Positions 22,882 through 31,545 of a stretch of 34,282 bases of DNA are shown one piece after another (within the stretch, counting starts at the first letter, position 1; each line of letters starts with the position of its first letter). A program made the translations under genes and the position numbers. Below the pieces are notes generated by a model. It saw only the letters and a program-made list of their open reading frames with translations. It had not been told where the DNA came from and did no database searches. The DNA is from an uncultured Acidimicrobiaceae bacterium (GTDB taxonomy: Bacteria > Actinomycetota > Acidimicrobiia > Acidimicrobiales > Ilumatobacteraceae), in assembly GCA_903919215.1 (NCBI GenBank), contig CAIXHI010000107.1:1-34282 (forward strand). The letters run 5' to 3'.

Positions 22882-24500
22882 GCGTTCGCAGCCTCGATCA
22901 TGCGGCGGGCGATGACTTTCAGGCACAGCGTTTCGTCGGCACCTTCGAAGATGGACAGCACTCGGGCGTCGACGAACAGGCGGCTCACCGTGTACTCCTC
23001 GGCGTAACCCATGCCGCCGTGGATCTGCATCGCTTCGCGGGTGACCCACTCGGCGGCCTTGCACACATAGGCCTTCACCATTGCGGCTTCCATGGCACCT
23101 TCACCCTTGGCCATCTGGCGGGCGACGGAGTAGGAGAACTGGCGGCCGGCCTGGATGAGCATCGCCATCCGGCCGAGCTTGGCCTGGATCAGTTGGTAGT
23201 CGGCGATCGGCGAGCCGAACACGGCCCGGTTGTGGGCGTACTCGACGGCGGCTTCGTAGGCGGCCTGCATGACACCCACGGCGCGGGCGGCGGTCTGCAG
23301 GCGGCCGTTCTCGAAACCGGCCATCTGGAAGAAGAAGCCCTTGCCAACGCCGTCGGCCTCACCGATCAGGTTGGTGGCGGGCACCCACCAGTTCTCGAGC
23401 GCGACCTCGTAGCTGTGCATACCTCGGTAGCCGATGGTGTCGATTGCGCGACCCTCCATCTTGCCGACGAGCCCGGCGGCGCCCTGCTCCTGGGTGAACT
23501 CGAACCCATGGCCGTTGCCGCGGGGCTTGGGCACGATGAACAGGCTGAGTCCGCGGTGGGTCTTGCTGCGGTCGGGGTCGGTGCGGGCCAGCAGCGCCAG
23601 CACATCGGCGCGACCGCCGAAGGTGCACCACGTCTTGACGCCGTTGATCACGTAGCCGGGTTCGCCGTTGGCGCCTTCGGCCGGAGTGGCGCTGACCTTG
23701 ATATTGGCCACGTCGCTGCCGTAGTCGGGTTCGGTGACGGCAACGGCGGGCATGATCTCGGCGGTGGCCAACTTGGGCAGCCAATGCTGCTTCTGCGCCT
23801 CGGTGCCACCCTTCACCAGGGCACGGGTGAGGATTTCGGGCCGCGTGATCAGCGAGCCGCCGATACCCAGCGAACCGCGCGACAACTCCTCGGTGGCCAC
23901 CACCATGCCGATGTACTCACTGTCGCCACCCTCGCTGTAGCCGCCGTACTGTGCCGGCACGCTGAGGCCGAAGGCGCCCATCTCGGCCAGACCCTGGACG
24001 ATCTCTTCCGGCACGTCATCGTTGCTGCGGTGCACGTGCTCGGCGTGCGGCTTGATGACCTTCTCGGCGAAGCTGCGGAACGTGTCGCCGACCATCTCCA
24101 TCTCGCCGTCGAGGTGACGCGGTCCGGGCTGATCGGCCAGCGAGGCCACGAACTCGGGGGTGCGGAACTGTTCCAGGAACGGGTGGGTGGACTGCATCGG
24201 GGCGCTCTCGAGGCCCCAGTACTTCTCGCGGCCCACCAGCCGGGTGATCAGGTCGTGGGCCATCTCAGCGGTGAAGGCGCAGGTGAGGCGAGCCTCGATG
24301 TCACCCTTGGCGCCGTAGTCGAGCAGCGCGCGAGCGGTTTCTACCTGGGCGGCCGCGTGGGCCAGGTCGTAGGCGACCACCTGGTGCACATCGGGGCCAC
24401 CGTTGGCCGCGATGTGGCGGACAGCCGTGCCCACGATGCCTGAGGCGAGTTCGATGATGTCGGCAGCTGCAGCGAGATCAGGGGTGGGGATCGCAGTCAT
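22878..24500 (-). CDS. mcd: (2S)-methylsuccinyl-CoA dehydrogenase (ethylmalonyl-CoA pathway)
   Basis: 540 aa, longer than ordinary acyl-CoA dehydrogenases (about 380-400). The extra N-terminal helical domain (about 1-105, with VAYDLAHAAAQVETARALLD and DYGAKGDIEARL) is characteristic of Mcd. The dehydrogenase core carries AVTEPDYGSDVANI and the C-terminal FEGADETL with probable catalytic E519. Mcd oxidises methylsuccinyl-CoA to mesaconyl-CoA and passes electrons to ETF. Ccr, Ecm and mesaconyl-CoA hydratase are not in this window, but the Mcl1/Mcl2-like pair is 1.9 kb away. TAACAT (24513-24508) gives a transcript starting one base before the ATG. Confidence 0.85.
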   Translation of the reverse strand: MTAIPTPDLAAAADIIELASGIVGTAVRHIAANGGPDVHQVVAYDLAHAAAQVETARALLDYGAKGDIEARLTCAFTAEMAHDLITRLVGREKYWGLESAPMQSTHPFLEQFRTPEFVASLADQPGPRHLDGEMEMVGDTFRSFAEKVIKPHAEHVHRSNDDVPEEIVQGLAEMGAFGLSVPAQYGGYSEGGDSEYIGMVVATEELSRGSLGIGGSLITRPEILTRALVKGGTEAQKQHWLPKLATAEIMPAVAVTEPDYGSDVANIKVSATPAEGANGEPGYVINGVKTWCTFGGRADVLALLARTDPDRSKTHRGLSLFIVPKPRGNGHGFEFTQEQGAAGLVGKMEGRAIDTIGYRGMHSYEVALENWWVPATNLIGEADGVGKGFFFQMAGFENGRLQTAARAVGVMQAAYEAAVEYAHNRAVFGSPIADYQLIQAKLGRMAMLIQAGRQFSYSVARQMAKGEGAMEAAMVKAYVCKAAEWVTREAMQIHGGMGYAEEYTVSRLFVDARVLSIFEGADETLCLKVIARRMIEAANA

Positions 24501-24510
24501 GTGCGCGATG

Positions 24511-24524
24511 TTACCGAACGGTAG
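24511..24524. promoter_or_regulatory. TetR-type operator overlapping the mcd promoter
   Basis: TTACCGAACGGTAG contains the perfect dyad TACCG-AA-CGGTA (24512-24523). It overlaps the mcd -10 (24513-24508) and lies 11-24 nt upstream of its start. ACCGNNCGGT dyads are typical of TetR-family repressors of acyl-CoA metabolism. No TetR gene is in the window, so the regulator is encoded elsewhere. Confidence 0.65.
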
Positions 24525-24580
24525 GTGAACTCTCCCTAACCGGCGTTGGGCTTGGCGACCGGATGTGCCAGGCTGACCCG

Positions 24581-25186
24581 ATGACCCGACTGTGCGTGTA
24601 TTGCGGATCGAACTTCGGCACCGCTCCGGAGTTCGCCGCGACGGCCCGCAAGCTCGGCACCGCCATGGCGAATCGCGGCATCGGGCTGGTCTACGGCGGT
24701 GGCAGCGTCGGGTTGATGGGCGTTGCTGCAGATGCTGCGATGGCTGCCGGCGGCGAGGTGATCGGTGTGATCACCACGCAGTTGACGAACGCCGAAGTCG
24801 CCCACAAGGGCCTGACAGCGTTGGAAGTGGTGCCGTCCATGCATGAGCGCAAGGCCCGGTTGGAAGCATTGGCCGACGGGTTCGTGGTGTTGCCGGGTGG
24901 ATTCGGCACGGTCGATGAGTTCGCCGAGATGCTCACCTGGAACCAGCTGGGCATCGTCGCCAAGCCGGTCGTGCTGCTCGATGTGAACGGGTTCTGGGGG
25001 CCACTGTTGGAGTGGATGGACAAGGCCGTGGAGGCTGGGTTCGTGCGCTCGGCGCATCGCATGCTGGCGCAGCGGGCTCGCACCGTCGATGAGGCCATCG
25101 CGCTGGCCACCGGTCCGGCGCCGGTGACCCCGCACAAATGGCTCGACCGCGATGTCACTGCCCCCTCGGGCGTACCCCGCCCGTAG
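24581..25186 (+). CDS. LOG-family protein (Rossmann-fold nucleotide 5'-monophosphate phosphoribohydrolase type)
   Basis: 201 aa from ATG 24581; CAGGCT begins exactly 12 nt upstream, a degenerate leaderless box. LOG features: CVYCGSNFG near the N-terminus, GLVYGGGSVGLMG (35-47), MHERK (87-91) and the signature PGGFGTVDE (105-113). Such enzymes release ribose 5-phosphate from nucleoside monophosphates, including cytokinin ribotides. The in-frame extension from 24563 is unlikely. A general nucleotide-salvage role is as plausible as cytokinin activation. Confidence 0.9.
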   Translation: MTRLCVYCGSNFGTAPEFAATARKLGTAMANRGIGLVYGGGSVGLMGVAADAAMAAGGEVIGVITTQLTNAEVAHKGLTALEVVPSMHERKARLEALADGFVVLPGGFGTVDEFAEMLTWNQLGIVAKPVVLLDVNGFWGPLLEWMDKAVEAGFVRSAHRMLAQRARTVDEAIALATGPAPVTPHKWLDRDVTAPSGVPRP

Positions 25187-25255
25187 CGGTACCCGCTGCC
25201 TCGCGACCCGCGCCTGGCCGATGGCCGAGCGCCCGACGAGGCCACTTCTCAACGT

Positions 25256-25304
25256 CTGTGTCGCGGCCCTGACCACCATCCGTGAAGGTCGGGCGGCGAC
25301 ACAG
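25256..25304 (+). terminator. Long imperfect hairpin after the LOG gene
   Basis: The left arm 25256-25274 (starting CTGTGTCGC) pairs with 25287-25304 (ending GCGACACAG) over about 17 bp with one mismatch and one bulged base; the loop is 12 nt. It lies 70 nt past the LOG stop. Smaller hairpins, CGGGCG/CGCCCG (25167-25183) and AGCGG/CCGCT (25185-25197), flank the stop itself. No T-run is present. Confidence 0.5.
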
Positions 25305-25358
25305 TGCGAGGAAGGGGGTCGGGTAGACCGAGTCAGACGGCGGTGTTAGCTTCGAGCC

Positions 25359-26363
25359 ATGTCCGCCTCCGACCGGCACACCATCGACCTCACGGCAGTG
25401 GAATGTGCCGCCGACGCGCTGTTCGGCCGCGACCCGCAGCGCGGCACGACGCTCGCCCTGGTGGTGATGCATCGTGGCCAGTTCGTGTTCGAGCGCTACG
25501 GCGTTCAGCCCGACACCATCTTCGGCCCCGGTGGTCCGGTCACCGCCGACACGGCACTCATCTCGTGGAGCATGGCCAAGAGCATCACCCACGCGGCGGT
25601 CGGCATCCTCGTCGGTGAGGGACGGCTGTCACTGACTGCCCCGGCGCCGGTGCCCTCGTGGAAGGGCACCGAGAAGGAAGCGATCACCCTGCAGCACCTG
25701 CTCGACATGCGCAGCGGCCTGCAATGGGTGGAGGAGTACTCGCTGGACGCGCCCAGCGACGTGGTCGAGATGCTCTACGGATCTGGCGCTGCCGACATGG
25801 CGGCGTATGCGTCTGGGCTTCCGTTGGCGCATGCCCCCGGTGACGTGTGGAACTACTCCAGCGGCACCAGCATCATCGTGTCGCGCATCATCGGCGATGT
25901 GGTCGGCGGTGGTCGTGAGGGGATGGAGGCCTTCCTGCGCGACCGGCTCTTCCTGCTGGCGGGTATGACGAGCGCGGTTCCGAAGTTCGACGACTCCGCG
26001 ACCTTCATCGGTTCGAGCTACGTCTACGCGACAGCGCGTGACTTCGCCCGATTCGGTGAGCTGTATCGCAACGACGGTGTTGCCGCTGACGGCACCCGCG
26101 TGTTGCCCGCAGGCTGGAGCGCTCACGCAGCGACGTTCACCGCCGTCGACCCGGACGGACCCTTCTCCTACGGTGCGCACTGGTGGCTGTGGCCCGACTT
26201 CCCCGGCAGCCTCGCCTGCCACGGCTACGAGTATCAGCGAACGGTGGTGCTGCCCGATCGTGAGATGGTGGTGGTGCACCTGGGGAAGACCACGGACGAG
26301 GGGGCTGATGAACTACACGTTCACCTTCGCGCAGTGTTCCAATCGGCTAGCAATGGTGCGTGA
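25359..26363 (+). CDS. Serine hydrolase, class C beta-lactamase/penicillin-binding-like fold
   Basis: 334 aa. SxxK motif S71-M-A-K74 (ISWSMAKSITH) and second motif Y166-S-S (WNYSSGTS) mark the class C/esterase EstB-like fold. No signal peptide is seen, so it is probably cytoplasmic. Members act as esterases, peptidases or amidases; true lactamase activity is unlikely. TAGCTT (25347-25352) predicts transcription start exactly at the ATG. Its stop overlaps the next gene (TGATG), and that gene overlaps mutY, making a three-gene coupled unit. Confidence 0.87.
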   Translation: MSASDRHTIDLTAVECAADALFGRDPQRGTTLALVVMHRGQFVFERYGVQPDTIFGPGGPVTADTALISWSMAKSITHAAVGILVGEGRLSLTAPAPVPSWKGTEKEAITLQHLLDMRSGLQWVEEYSLDAPSDVVEMLYGSGAADMAAYASGLPLAHAPGDVWNYSSGTSIIVSRIIGDVVGGGREGMEAFLRDRLFLLAGMTSAVPKFDDSATFIGSSYVYATARDFARFGELYRNDGVAADGTRVLPAGWSAHAATFTAVDPDGPFSYGAHWWLWPDFPGSLACHGYEYQRTVVLPDREMVVVHLGKTTDEGADELHVHLRAVFQSASNGA

Positions 26364-27565
26364 TGTTGGACGGATCGGGGAACCACACGGGTGAGCTGCC
26401 CCGCGTGTCGCTCGACGACACCGGTGGTCCGCCGCGTCCGCGGCGGATCCGGCCGTTCCATTTCACGTTGAAGTTGATGCTGTTCGTCATCGTCATCTAC
26501 TTCGGTGCAGCCACGATCATCCCCGGTGTCCGCAAGTCCGCAGGCGAACTACGCAACGTCAACCCGTGGCTGCTGCTCCTCGGGCTCGCCCTGGAAATGG
26601 CAGCGCTCTACTCCTACTCGCTGCTCACCAAGGCGGCGCTCGGCGAGGCCGGTCATAGCGTGTCGTCGCTTCACCTGTTCCGCATTCAGATGAGCACGAA
26701 GGCGCTCTCCAGCGTCGTACCTGGCGGCAGTGCCGCTGGCTCCACGCTCGGATACCGGTTGATGACGCTCAGTGGCATCCCTGGCCCCGACGCCGGATTT
26801 GCGCTCGCGACCGCTGGCCTTGGCTCGGCGGTGATGCTGAACTTGATCTTCTGGGCTGCTCTGATCGTGTCCATCCCGATCCGTGGTGTCAACCCGGGCT
26901 ACGTCACGGCGGCCATCGCCGGCATCGTGTTGATGGTGGTGGCCGGCGGTCTCGTGGTCGGTCTGCTCGAAGGGCAGCGGACCGCCGAACGGGTGATCCG
27001 CTGGATCGCCCGTCGTCTTCGGTTCAGCGAGGACCGCGCCGCAGCAGGCGTGCGTCAGGTTGCTGGCCGTCTGGAAGACCTGGTCGCCGACCGGCGCCTG
27101 CTGCTGCGCGTCGGAGGGTGGGCAGCGGCCAACTGGCTGCTCGACGCGGGTGCGCTGTGGGTGTTCCTGCGTGCGTTTGGTGGCTCCACCGATCTCGACG
27201 CGCTGCTCGTGGCGTTCGGTCTGGTGAACGTGCTCGCCGTGATTCCCATCACTCCGGGCGGACTCGGCATCATCGACGGCGGTCTGCCCATTGCGCTCGC
27301 CGGGTTCGGTCTCACCAAGGCAACTGCGTTGCTTGGAACGGCCACCTATCGCTTGGCCCAGTACTTCTTTCCGATCTTCCTCGGGGGTCTGTTGTACGCG
27401 TCGCTACGTGTCGGGCCGTGGAGCATCAAACGTCGTGAGAATCTCCAACCCTTGCGCGACCTCGCCGGCGACGCGATCGACAGCCCCGAGAGTGTGCTCG
27501 ACTTCTCGGCTCGTTTCGGCCGACGCGATCACCCGTCGGAGGGCGCTCGGGATCGGGCGAAGTGA
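26363..27565 (+). CDS. YbhN/LPG-synthase-type (UPF0104) integral membrane protein
   Basis: 400 aa from ATG 26363 (GTG 26360 would add one residue). A hydrophilic N-terminal tail of about 30 residues precedes seven or eight membrane segments. Family-like motifs are VVPGGSAAGSTLGYRLM (about 117-133) and VIPITPGGLGIIDGGLP in the C-terminal half. These proteins resemble the flippase domain of lysylphosphatidylglycerol synthase without the synthase domain; lipid translocation is presumed. Coupled by overlap to the genes on both sides. Confidence 0.82.
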   Translation: MLDGSGNHTGELPRVSLDDTGGPPRPRRIRPFHFTLKLMLFVIVIYFGAATIIPGVRKSAGELRNVNPWLLLLGLALEMAALYSYSLLTKAALGEAGHSVSSLHLFRIQMSTKALSSVVPGGSAAGSTLGYRLMTLSGIPGPDAGFALATAGLGSAVMLNLIFWAALIVSIPIRGVNPGYVTAAIAGIVLMVVAGGLVVGLLEGQRTAERVIRWIARRLRFSEDRAAAGVRQVAGRLEDLVADRRLLLRVGGWAAANWLLDAGALWVFLRAFGGSTDLDALLVAFGLVNVLAVIPITPGGLGIIDGGLPIALAGFGLTKATALLGTATYRLAQYFFPIFLGGLLYASLRVGPWSIKRRENLQPLRDLAGDAIDSPESVLDFSARFGRRDHPSEGARDRAK

Positions 27566-28398
27566 CCGCACCGTCAAGGGATGCGGTGCTGGGCTGGGGG
27601 TTGACCAGGCTGCGCGAGTTGCCCTGGAGAGAAACCCGCGACCCGTGGGCCGTGCTGGTGAGCGAGGTGATGCTGCAACAGACGCAAGTGGCGCGAGTGG
27701 TGCCGAAGTGGTTGGCGTTCATGCACGACTTCCCCGACCCGGCGGTGTGCGCGTCGGCACCGCTGGGCGACGTGCTGCGACTGTGGCATGGTCTGGGCTA
27801 TCCGCGCCGGGCGCGCAATCTGCATGAGGCGGCCAAAGTGGTGGCGGCCGCCGGTGCGTTCCCCGCCGATCTCGACGGCCTGCTCGCACTGCCGGGAGTG
27901 GGTGCGTACACGGCGCGGGCAGTGCTCGCGTTTGCGTTCGAGTCGGATGCGGCGGTCGTCGATACGAACATCGCCAGAGTGTTGGCTCGAGTGCACGGGC
28001 TGACGATGACCGCGCGGCAGGCGCAGTCCGCGGCCGACGCGTGGCTGCCGGTGGGCGACTCGTGGGCGTGGAACCAGTGTCTGATGGAACTCGGCGCGAC
28101 CGTGTGCCGACCGGCGAACCCTGGATGCGCGGAGTGTCCGCTGGCGGATCGATGTGCCTGGCGGGGGAGCGGCACCGACCCGGCGCCGGGCACCGCCGGT
28201 GTCAGCCGCCCCCAGGCCCGGTTCGAGGGCAGCGAACGTCAGGCTCGCGGCCGTCTGATGGCGGCGCTCACTGGTGGTGCAGTGCGGGCTGACGACGCTC
28301 CGGGTGTGATGGCGCATCGGGCCGCGGGTCGTCTGGCCGAGTCGCTGTGCGCCGAAGGTCTGGTCGTGCTCGACGGCGAGTGGCTGCGGCTGCCCTGA
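27562..28398 (+). CDS. mutY: A/G-specific adenine DNA glycosylase MutY
   Basis: 278 aa. Catalytic E35 in SEVMLQQTQ, helix-hairpin-helix LPGVGAYTARAVL (110-122) with catalytic D134 in VVDTNIARV, and a perfect [4Fe-4S] loop C182-x6-C189-x2-C192-x5-C198. It removes adenine mispaired with 8-oxoguanine. The C-terminal NUDIX-like domain of E. coli MutY (350 aa) is absent or reduced to a short basic region; short forms are common in actinobacteria. GTG start overlaps the upstream stop (GTGA). The stop TGA abuts the convergent stop, forming TGATCA. Confidence 0.92.
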   Translation: MTAPSRDAVLGWGLTRLRELPWRETRDPWAVLVSEVMLQQTQVARVVPKWLAFMHDFPDPAVCASAPLGDVLRLWHGLGYPRRARNLHEAAKVVAAAGAFPADLDGLLALPGVGAYTARAVLAFAFESDAAVVDTNIARVLARVHGLTMTARQAQSAADAWLPVGDSWAWNQCLMELGATVCRPANPGCAECPLADRCAWRGSGTDPAPGTAGVSRPQARFEGSERQARGRLMAALTGGAVRADDAPGVMAHRAAGRLAESLCAEGLVVLDGEWLRLP

Positions 28399-29289
28399 TC
28401 AGGTGGCGTCGAGCGCCAGGCGGATGAGGTGCCCGCGCAGCACGTTTCCGGCAGACAGCAGGTGCACCCAGTCGGGGTAGCCGTACATATAGGTCTCGGG
28501 CGTAGCGGCGACGGCAGCAGCCCAGCCGATCACCGTTACCCCTGGTATGTGCATGGCGGTGTTCCACTGCGTCTCGAAGGGTGCCCACCCTTCTCTGCGA
28601 GTCCGTACATCGACCCAGCAGATGGGGAAGTTGGACGTGCCGACAGCAGTGATGCCGACCTGGATCGTGGATGAGTAGGCCGCGCTCTGGTCGAGTTGCC
28701 TCACATCGTTCGTTCCGATCGCCAGCACCCAGCGCACGTCCGGCTTGGCCCACCACGGGTCGCTGGCCTTGATGCGGGCGATGACGTTCACCGCGTTCGA
28801 GACCGAACTGGTGCCCCCAACCGTCATCCGGCGCGAAACACCGCCGTCGATGCAGATCGGGCCATACCCGCCCGCCAGTAGTTCGCGCATCGTGGCGTTC
28901 TCGGCCCCTAGGGTCAGCGAATCGCCGACGACCACGACCGGTCCGCGTGGGCCGACCTCGCTGTGGAACGCGACCTGCCAGTTCACGTTCATTGTGCCGA
29001 CGCTCCAACGCTGTGCTGAATCGACCCATCTGGGCACCTTGGTGACGGCGCCCGTCAGGCAACCGCCGTACGCCGGGGGTGGTGGCAGCGGGAGCAGTTG
29101 CACTCGTGCGCCGCGCACCGCCTGAGCAGCGGGCTGCGCAGCGTCATCGACCGATGTGATCGTCTCGCCGGCAGCCGCGGCCGTGGCAGCGGCGGCGGAT
29201 GCCAGCGCCAGCGCGGTGGCAGCGACCAACACCCAACGACGAGGTCGGGTGCGTGGGGGCAACGAGGGGTCGGTCCGAGAGCGCAACAA
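28399..29289 (-). CDS. Exported SGNH/GDSL hydrolase
   Basis: 296 aa from TTG 29289. TACACT (29302-29297) places the transcript start one base before this TTG, and the frame then encodes a basic stretch followed by a hydrophobic Ala-rich segment (about 19-40), a plausible signal peptide or anchor. Catalytic blocks: GDSLTLG (S124), GTNDVRQ (N194), DWVH (D273/H276). Such enzymes deacetylate or de-esterify cell-wall polysaccharides or lipids. A Pro-rich stretch follows the signal region. Confidence 0.83.
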   Translation of the reverse strand: MLRSRTDPSLPPRTRPRRWVLVAATALALASAAAATAAAAGETITSVDDAAQPAAQAVRGARVQLLPLPPPPAYGGCLTGAVTKVPRWVDSAQRWSVGTMNVNWQVAFHSEVGPRGPVVVVGDSLTLGAENATMRELLAGGYGPICIDGGVSRRMTVGGTSSVSNAVNVIARIKASDPWWAKPDVRWVLAIGTNDVRQLDQSAAYSSTIQVGITAVGTSNFPICWVDVRTRREGWAPFETQWNTAMHIPGVTVIGWAAAVAATPETYMYGYPDWVHLLSAGNVLRGHLIRLALDAT

Positions 29290-29334
29290 CGTGGAAAGTG
29301 TACGCAGAGCGGCCCCTCCGGAGAGGTCGCCCGG

Positions 29335-30213
29335 TCAGCGCAGGAAGTCGAGAATGCGCTGGTTGACCACGTCGGGTCGTTCCAGGTGCAGGAAATGACC
29401 GGCGCCCTCAATGACCTCGACGGTGAGCGTGGCTGGGGCGGTCGCGGCCATCGCCTCGGCGACAGACACGCCCATGCAGCCGTCGTGTCGGCCGTGGAGG
29501 TGCAGCGTCGGCTGGGGCGGTACGGCACCCGTGGCGAGCTGTGCATCGATCAGCGCCGGGTCCTTCAACCCGTCGCCGAGCGTTGCCCGGTAGTACCCGA
29601 TCGCGGCGTTGAGATTGGCCGGATCGCGTAGCGAGTCCTTCACCCGCGCGAGGTCGCCGCTTGCGTCGTAGCCAGGTGACCAGTCGCGCCACAGCATGTC
29701 GATGAACGCCAGATCGCCAGCGGGTACCACCATGTCGGCCAACGGTGACTGGAAGAAGAACATGTACCAGCTGCGCTTCAGTTGATCGGTGTCGGTGAGG
29801 AACGCCATCGCCACTGCGTGTGCAGTCGGCACCGCCAGCGTCACCACCTTGCTCCACCGTTCGGGTGCCAGGGTCGCCGCCGCATACGTTCCGCTGGCGC
29901 CCCAGTCGTGGCCGATGATCACTGCCCGCTCATCTCCGCCGAGCGCTTCGTGCAACGCGATCGCATCCACCCCGAGCACCCCGGACTGGTAGCGGCCGTC
30001 ATCGGGCACCTGAGTGGGGGCGTACCCGCGCTGGAACGGTGCGACGGCGCGGTAGCCAGCTGCAGCAAGCAGCGGCAACAGGTGCCGCCATGACCACGCG
30101 CAGTCGGGAAACCCGTGCAGGCACAGGGCGAGCGGGCCGTCGTCGGGTCCTACGGTGAGATACGCGAAGTCGACCCCGTTGGCGGTGATTCGGCGCTCGG
30201 TGATTCCGTTCAT
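29335..30213 (-). CDS. Alpha/beta hydrolase, epoxide hydrolase/haloalkane dehalogenase type
   Basis: 292 aa. HGFPD (33-37) oxyanion-hole motif, aspartate nucleophile D103 in GHDWGA, and terminal histidine H273 in EGAGHFLHLERPD. Aspartate as nucleophile argues for epoxide hydrolase, fluoroacetate/haloalkane dehalogenase or a relative rather than an esterase. No signal peptide. TAACGT (30225-30220) predicts a transcript starting exactly at the ATG. Divergent from the MBL-fold gene. Substrate unknown. Confidence 0.86.
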   Translation of the reverse strand: MNGITERRITANGVDFAYLTVGPDDGPLALCLHGFPDCAWSWRHLLPLLAAAGYRAVAPFQRGYAPTQVPDDGRYQSGVLGVDAIALHEALGGDERAVIIGHDWGASGTYAAATLAPERWSKVVTLAVPTAHAVAMAFLTDTDQLKRSWYMFFFQSPLADMVVPAGDLAFIDMLWRDWSPGYDASGDLARVKDSLRDPANLNAAIGYYRATLGDGLKDPALIDAQLATGAVPPQPTLHLHGRHDGCMGVSVAEAMAATAPATLTVEVIEGAGHFLHLERPDVVNQRILDFLR

Positions 30214-30316
30214 GAGCGCACGTTAACGACGGTGCGACGAACGTCACGGAGCGGAAGCGTTTACCGGAGGGTGAACGGGGACCTAACGTGAGGGATCCAA
30301 GGGGGGTGCGCATCTG

Positions 30317-31153
30317 ATGCAGGTCACGTTCTTCGGCGTGCGCGGTTCCACACCGTGTCACGGCGACTCAGTAGCGAGGTACGGGGGCAACACCTCGTGT
30401 GTCGCTGTGCACGTGCCCGGGCAGGGTCCGTTGTTCTTCGACCTCGGCACGGGAGCCCGCGATCTCGGCGCCGGCCAGCCACAGGACGGGTCGTTCCGCG
30501 GGACCTGTTTGCTCAGCCATCTGCACTGGGACCATACGCAGGGTCTGCCGTTCTTCAGTCCGTTGCACGCCGAGGGAGCCGAACTCGACGTGTATGCGCC
30601 GGCGCAGGACGACGGACGCACCGTTGCCGAGGTCATCGGCCAGGTCATCCGTCCGCCGTTGTTCCCGATCGTCGTCGATCAACTGCCGGGCAAGGTGCGC
30701 TTCCACGACACAGCCGACAGTGAGTTCATGATTGGCAATGTGAAGGTGATGGCCCGGATGGTCCCGCATGTCGGACCCACCCTTGGCTACCGACTCGAGT
30801 GGCAGGGACACTCGGTCGCCTATCTCAGCGACCACCAGCAACCGCACGATGGCTCGTTCTCGGTCAGCGAAGGTGCACGAGAACTCGCCGAAGGTGTCGA
30901 TCTACTGATCCATGATTCGCAATACACGAGCCACGAGTTCGCGACGAAGAATACGTGGGGTCATTGCACGATCGACTACGCGATGTGGGTCGCCGAGCAT
31001 TGCCATGTGCGCACGCTGGCGCTGTTCCACCACGACCCAACGCGTACGGACGCGATGCTCGACGAGGTGCGCGAATCTGCGGTGGTCAAGGGCGAGAGCG
31101 CCGGGTTCGCCGTGCTGACCGCCTTCGAGGGTCTCACCGTCGACGTCGGTTGA
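30317..31153 (+). CDS. MBL-fold metallo-hydrolase
   Basis: 278 aa. GVRGSTP (7-13) at the N-terminus and the zinc motif SHLHWDH (H68, H70, D72, H73), plus further His residues in MVPHVGP and LALFHHDPTR. The outline is close to RNase Z/PhnP-like and cyclic-phosphodiesterase-like hydrolases. Preceded by TTACCG (30261-30266), 17 bp, TAACGT (30284-30289) and a G-rich SD (AAGGGGGG, 30299-30306), so it is a leadered gene. Function beyond metal-dependent hydrolysis is not assigned. Confidence 0.86.
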   Translation: MQVTFFGVRGSTPCHGDSVARYGGNTSCVAVHVPGQGPLFFDLGTGARDLGAGQPQDGSFRGTCLLSHLHWDHTQGLPFFSPLHAEGAELDVYAPAQDDGRTVAEVIGQVIRPPLFPIVVDQLPGKVRFHDTADSEFMIGNVKVMARMVPHVGPTLGYRLEWQGHSVAYLSDHQQPHDGSFSVSEGARELAEGVDLLIHDSQYTSHEFATKNTWGHCTIDYAMWVAEHCHVRTLALFHHDPTRTDAMLDEVRESAVVKGESAGFAVLTAFEGLTVDVG

Positions 31154-31154
31154 C

Positions 31155-31541
31155 ATGTCTCGCTCCACCGGGGGTGTCGTTGCGGCGGTCGTCGTTGCCG
31201 CAGTGTTGTTGTTGGCCGGTGTGTCGAAGTTGGCGCGGCCGACTGGCTGGCGAGCGGAGTCGGCCGGGATGGGCGTGGCGTGGCCTCTGGCGCGTCTGGT
31301 TCCCTACGTCGAGACGGCATTGGGTGCGCTGCTGTTGGTGCAACTGCAACGACACATCGCGGCATGGTGCGCAGTCGCTCTCTTTGTGGCGTTCACCGCG
31401 TTGCTCGGGGCGCGGTTGGCGCAGGGTCAGCGCCCGCCGTGCGCGTGCTTCGGTTCGTTGAGCGCCAAGCCGATCGGGCCTGCGCACCTCGCTCGCAACG
31501 CAGTGTTCATCTCCGTCGCCGTTGCCGCTGCCCTGCTCTGA
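31155..31541 (+). CDS. MauE/DoxX-like small membrane protein
   Basis: 128 aa with four membrane helices (about 8-24, 47-63, 70-88, 109-127). The loop QRPPCACFGS carries a CxC pair (C96, C98), typical of the MauE family thought to supply reducing power or disulfides to periplasmic partners. It starts 1 nt after the MBL gene stop, so is probably coupled to it. No methylamine genes are near, so a general thiol-redox role is more likely. Its stop and that of the convergent oligopeptidase gene lie inside the palindrome TGACCGGTCA. Confidence 0.75.
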   Translation: MSRSTGGVVAAVVVAAVLLLAGVSKLARPTGWRAESAGMGVAWPLARLVPYVETALGALLLVQLQRHIAAWCAVALFVAFTALLGARLAQGQRPPCACFGSLSAKPIGPAHLARNAVFISVAVAAALL

Positions 31542-31545
31542 CCGG

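Noticed and set aside
30260-30275. TTTACCGGAGGGTGAA as a second TetR-type operator
   Set aside because: The symmetry is imperfect and the CGGT half is not present; it overlaps a plausible -35 instead.
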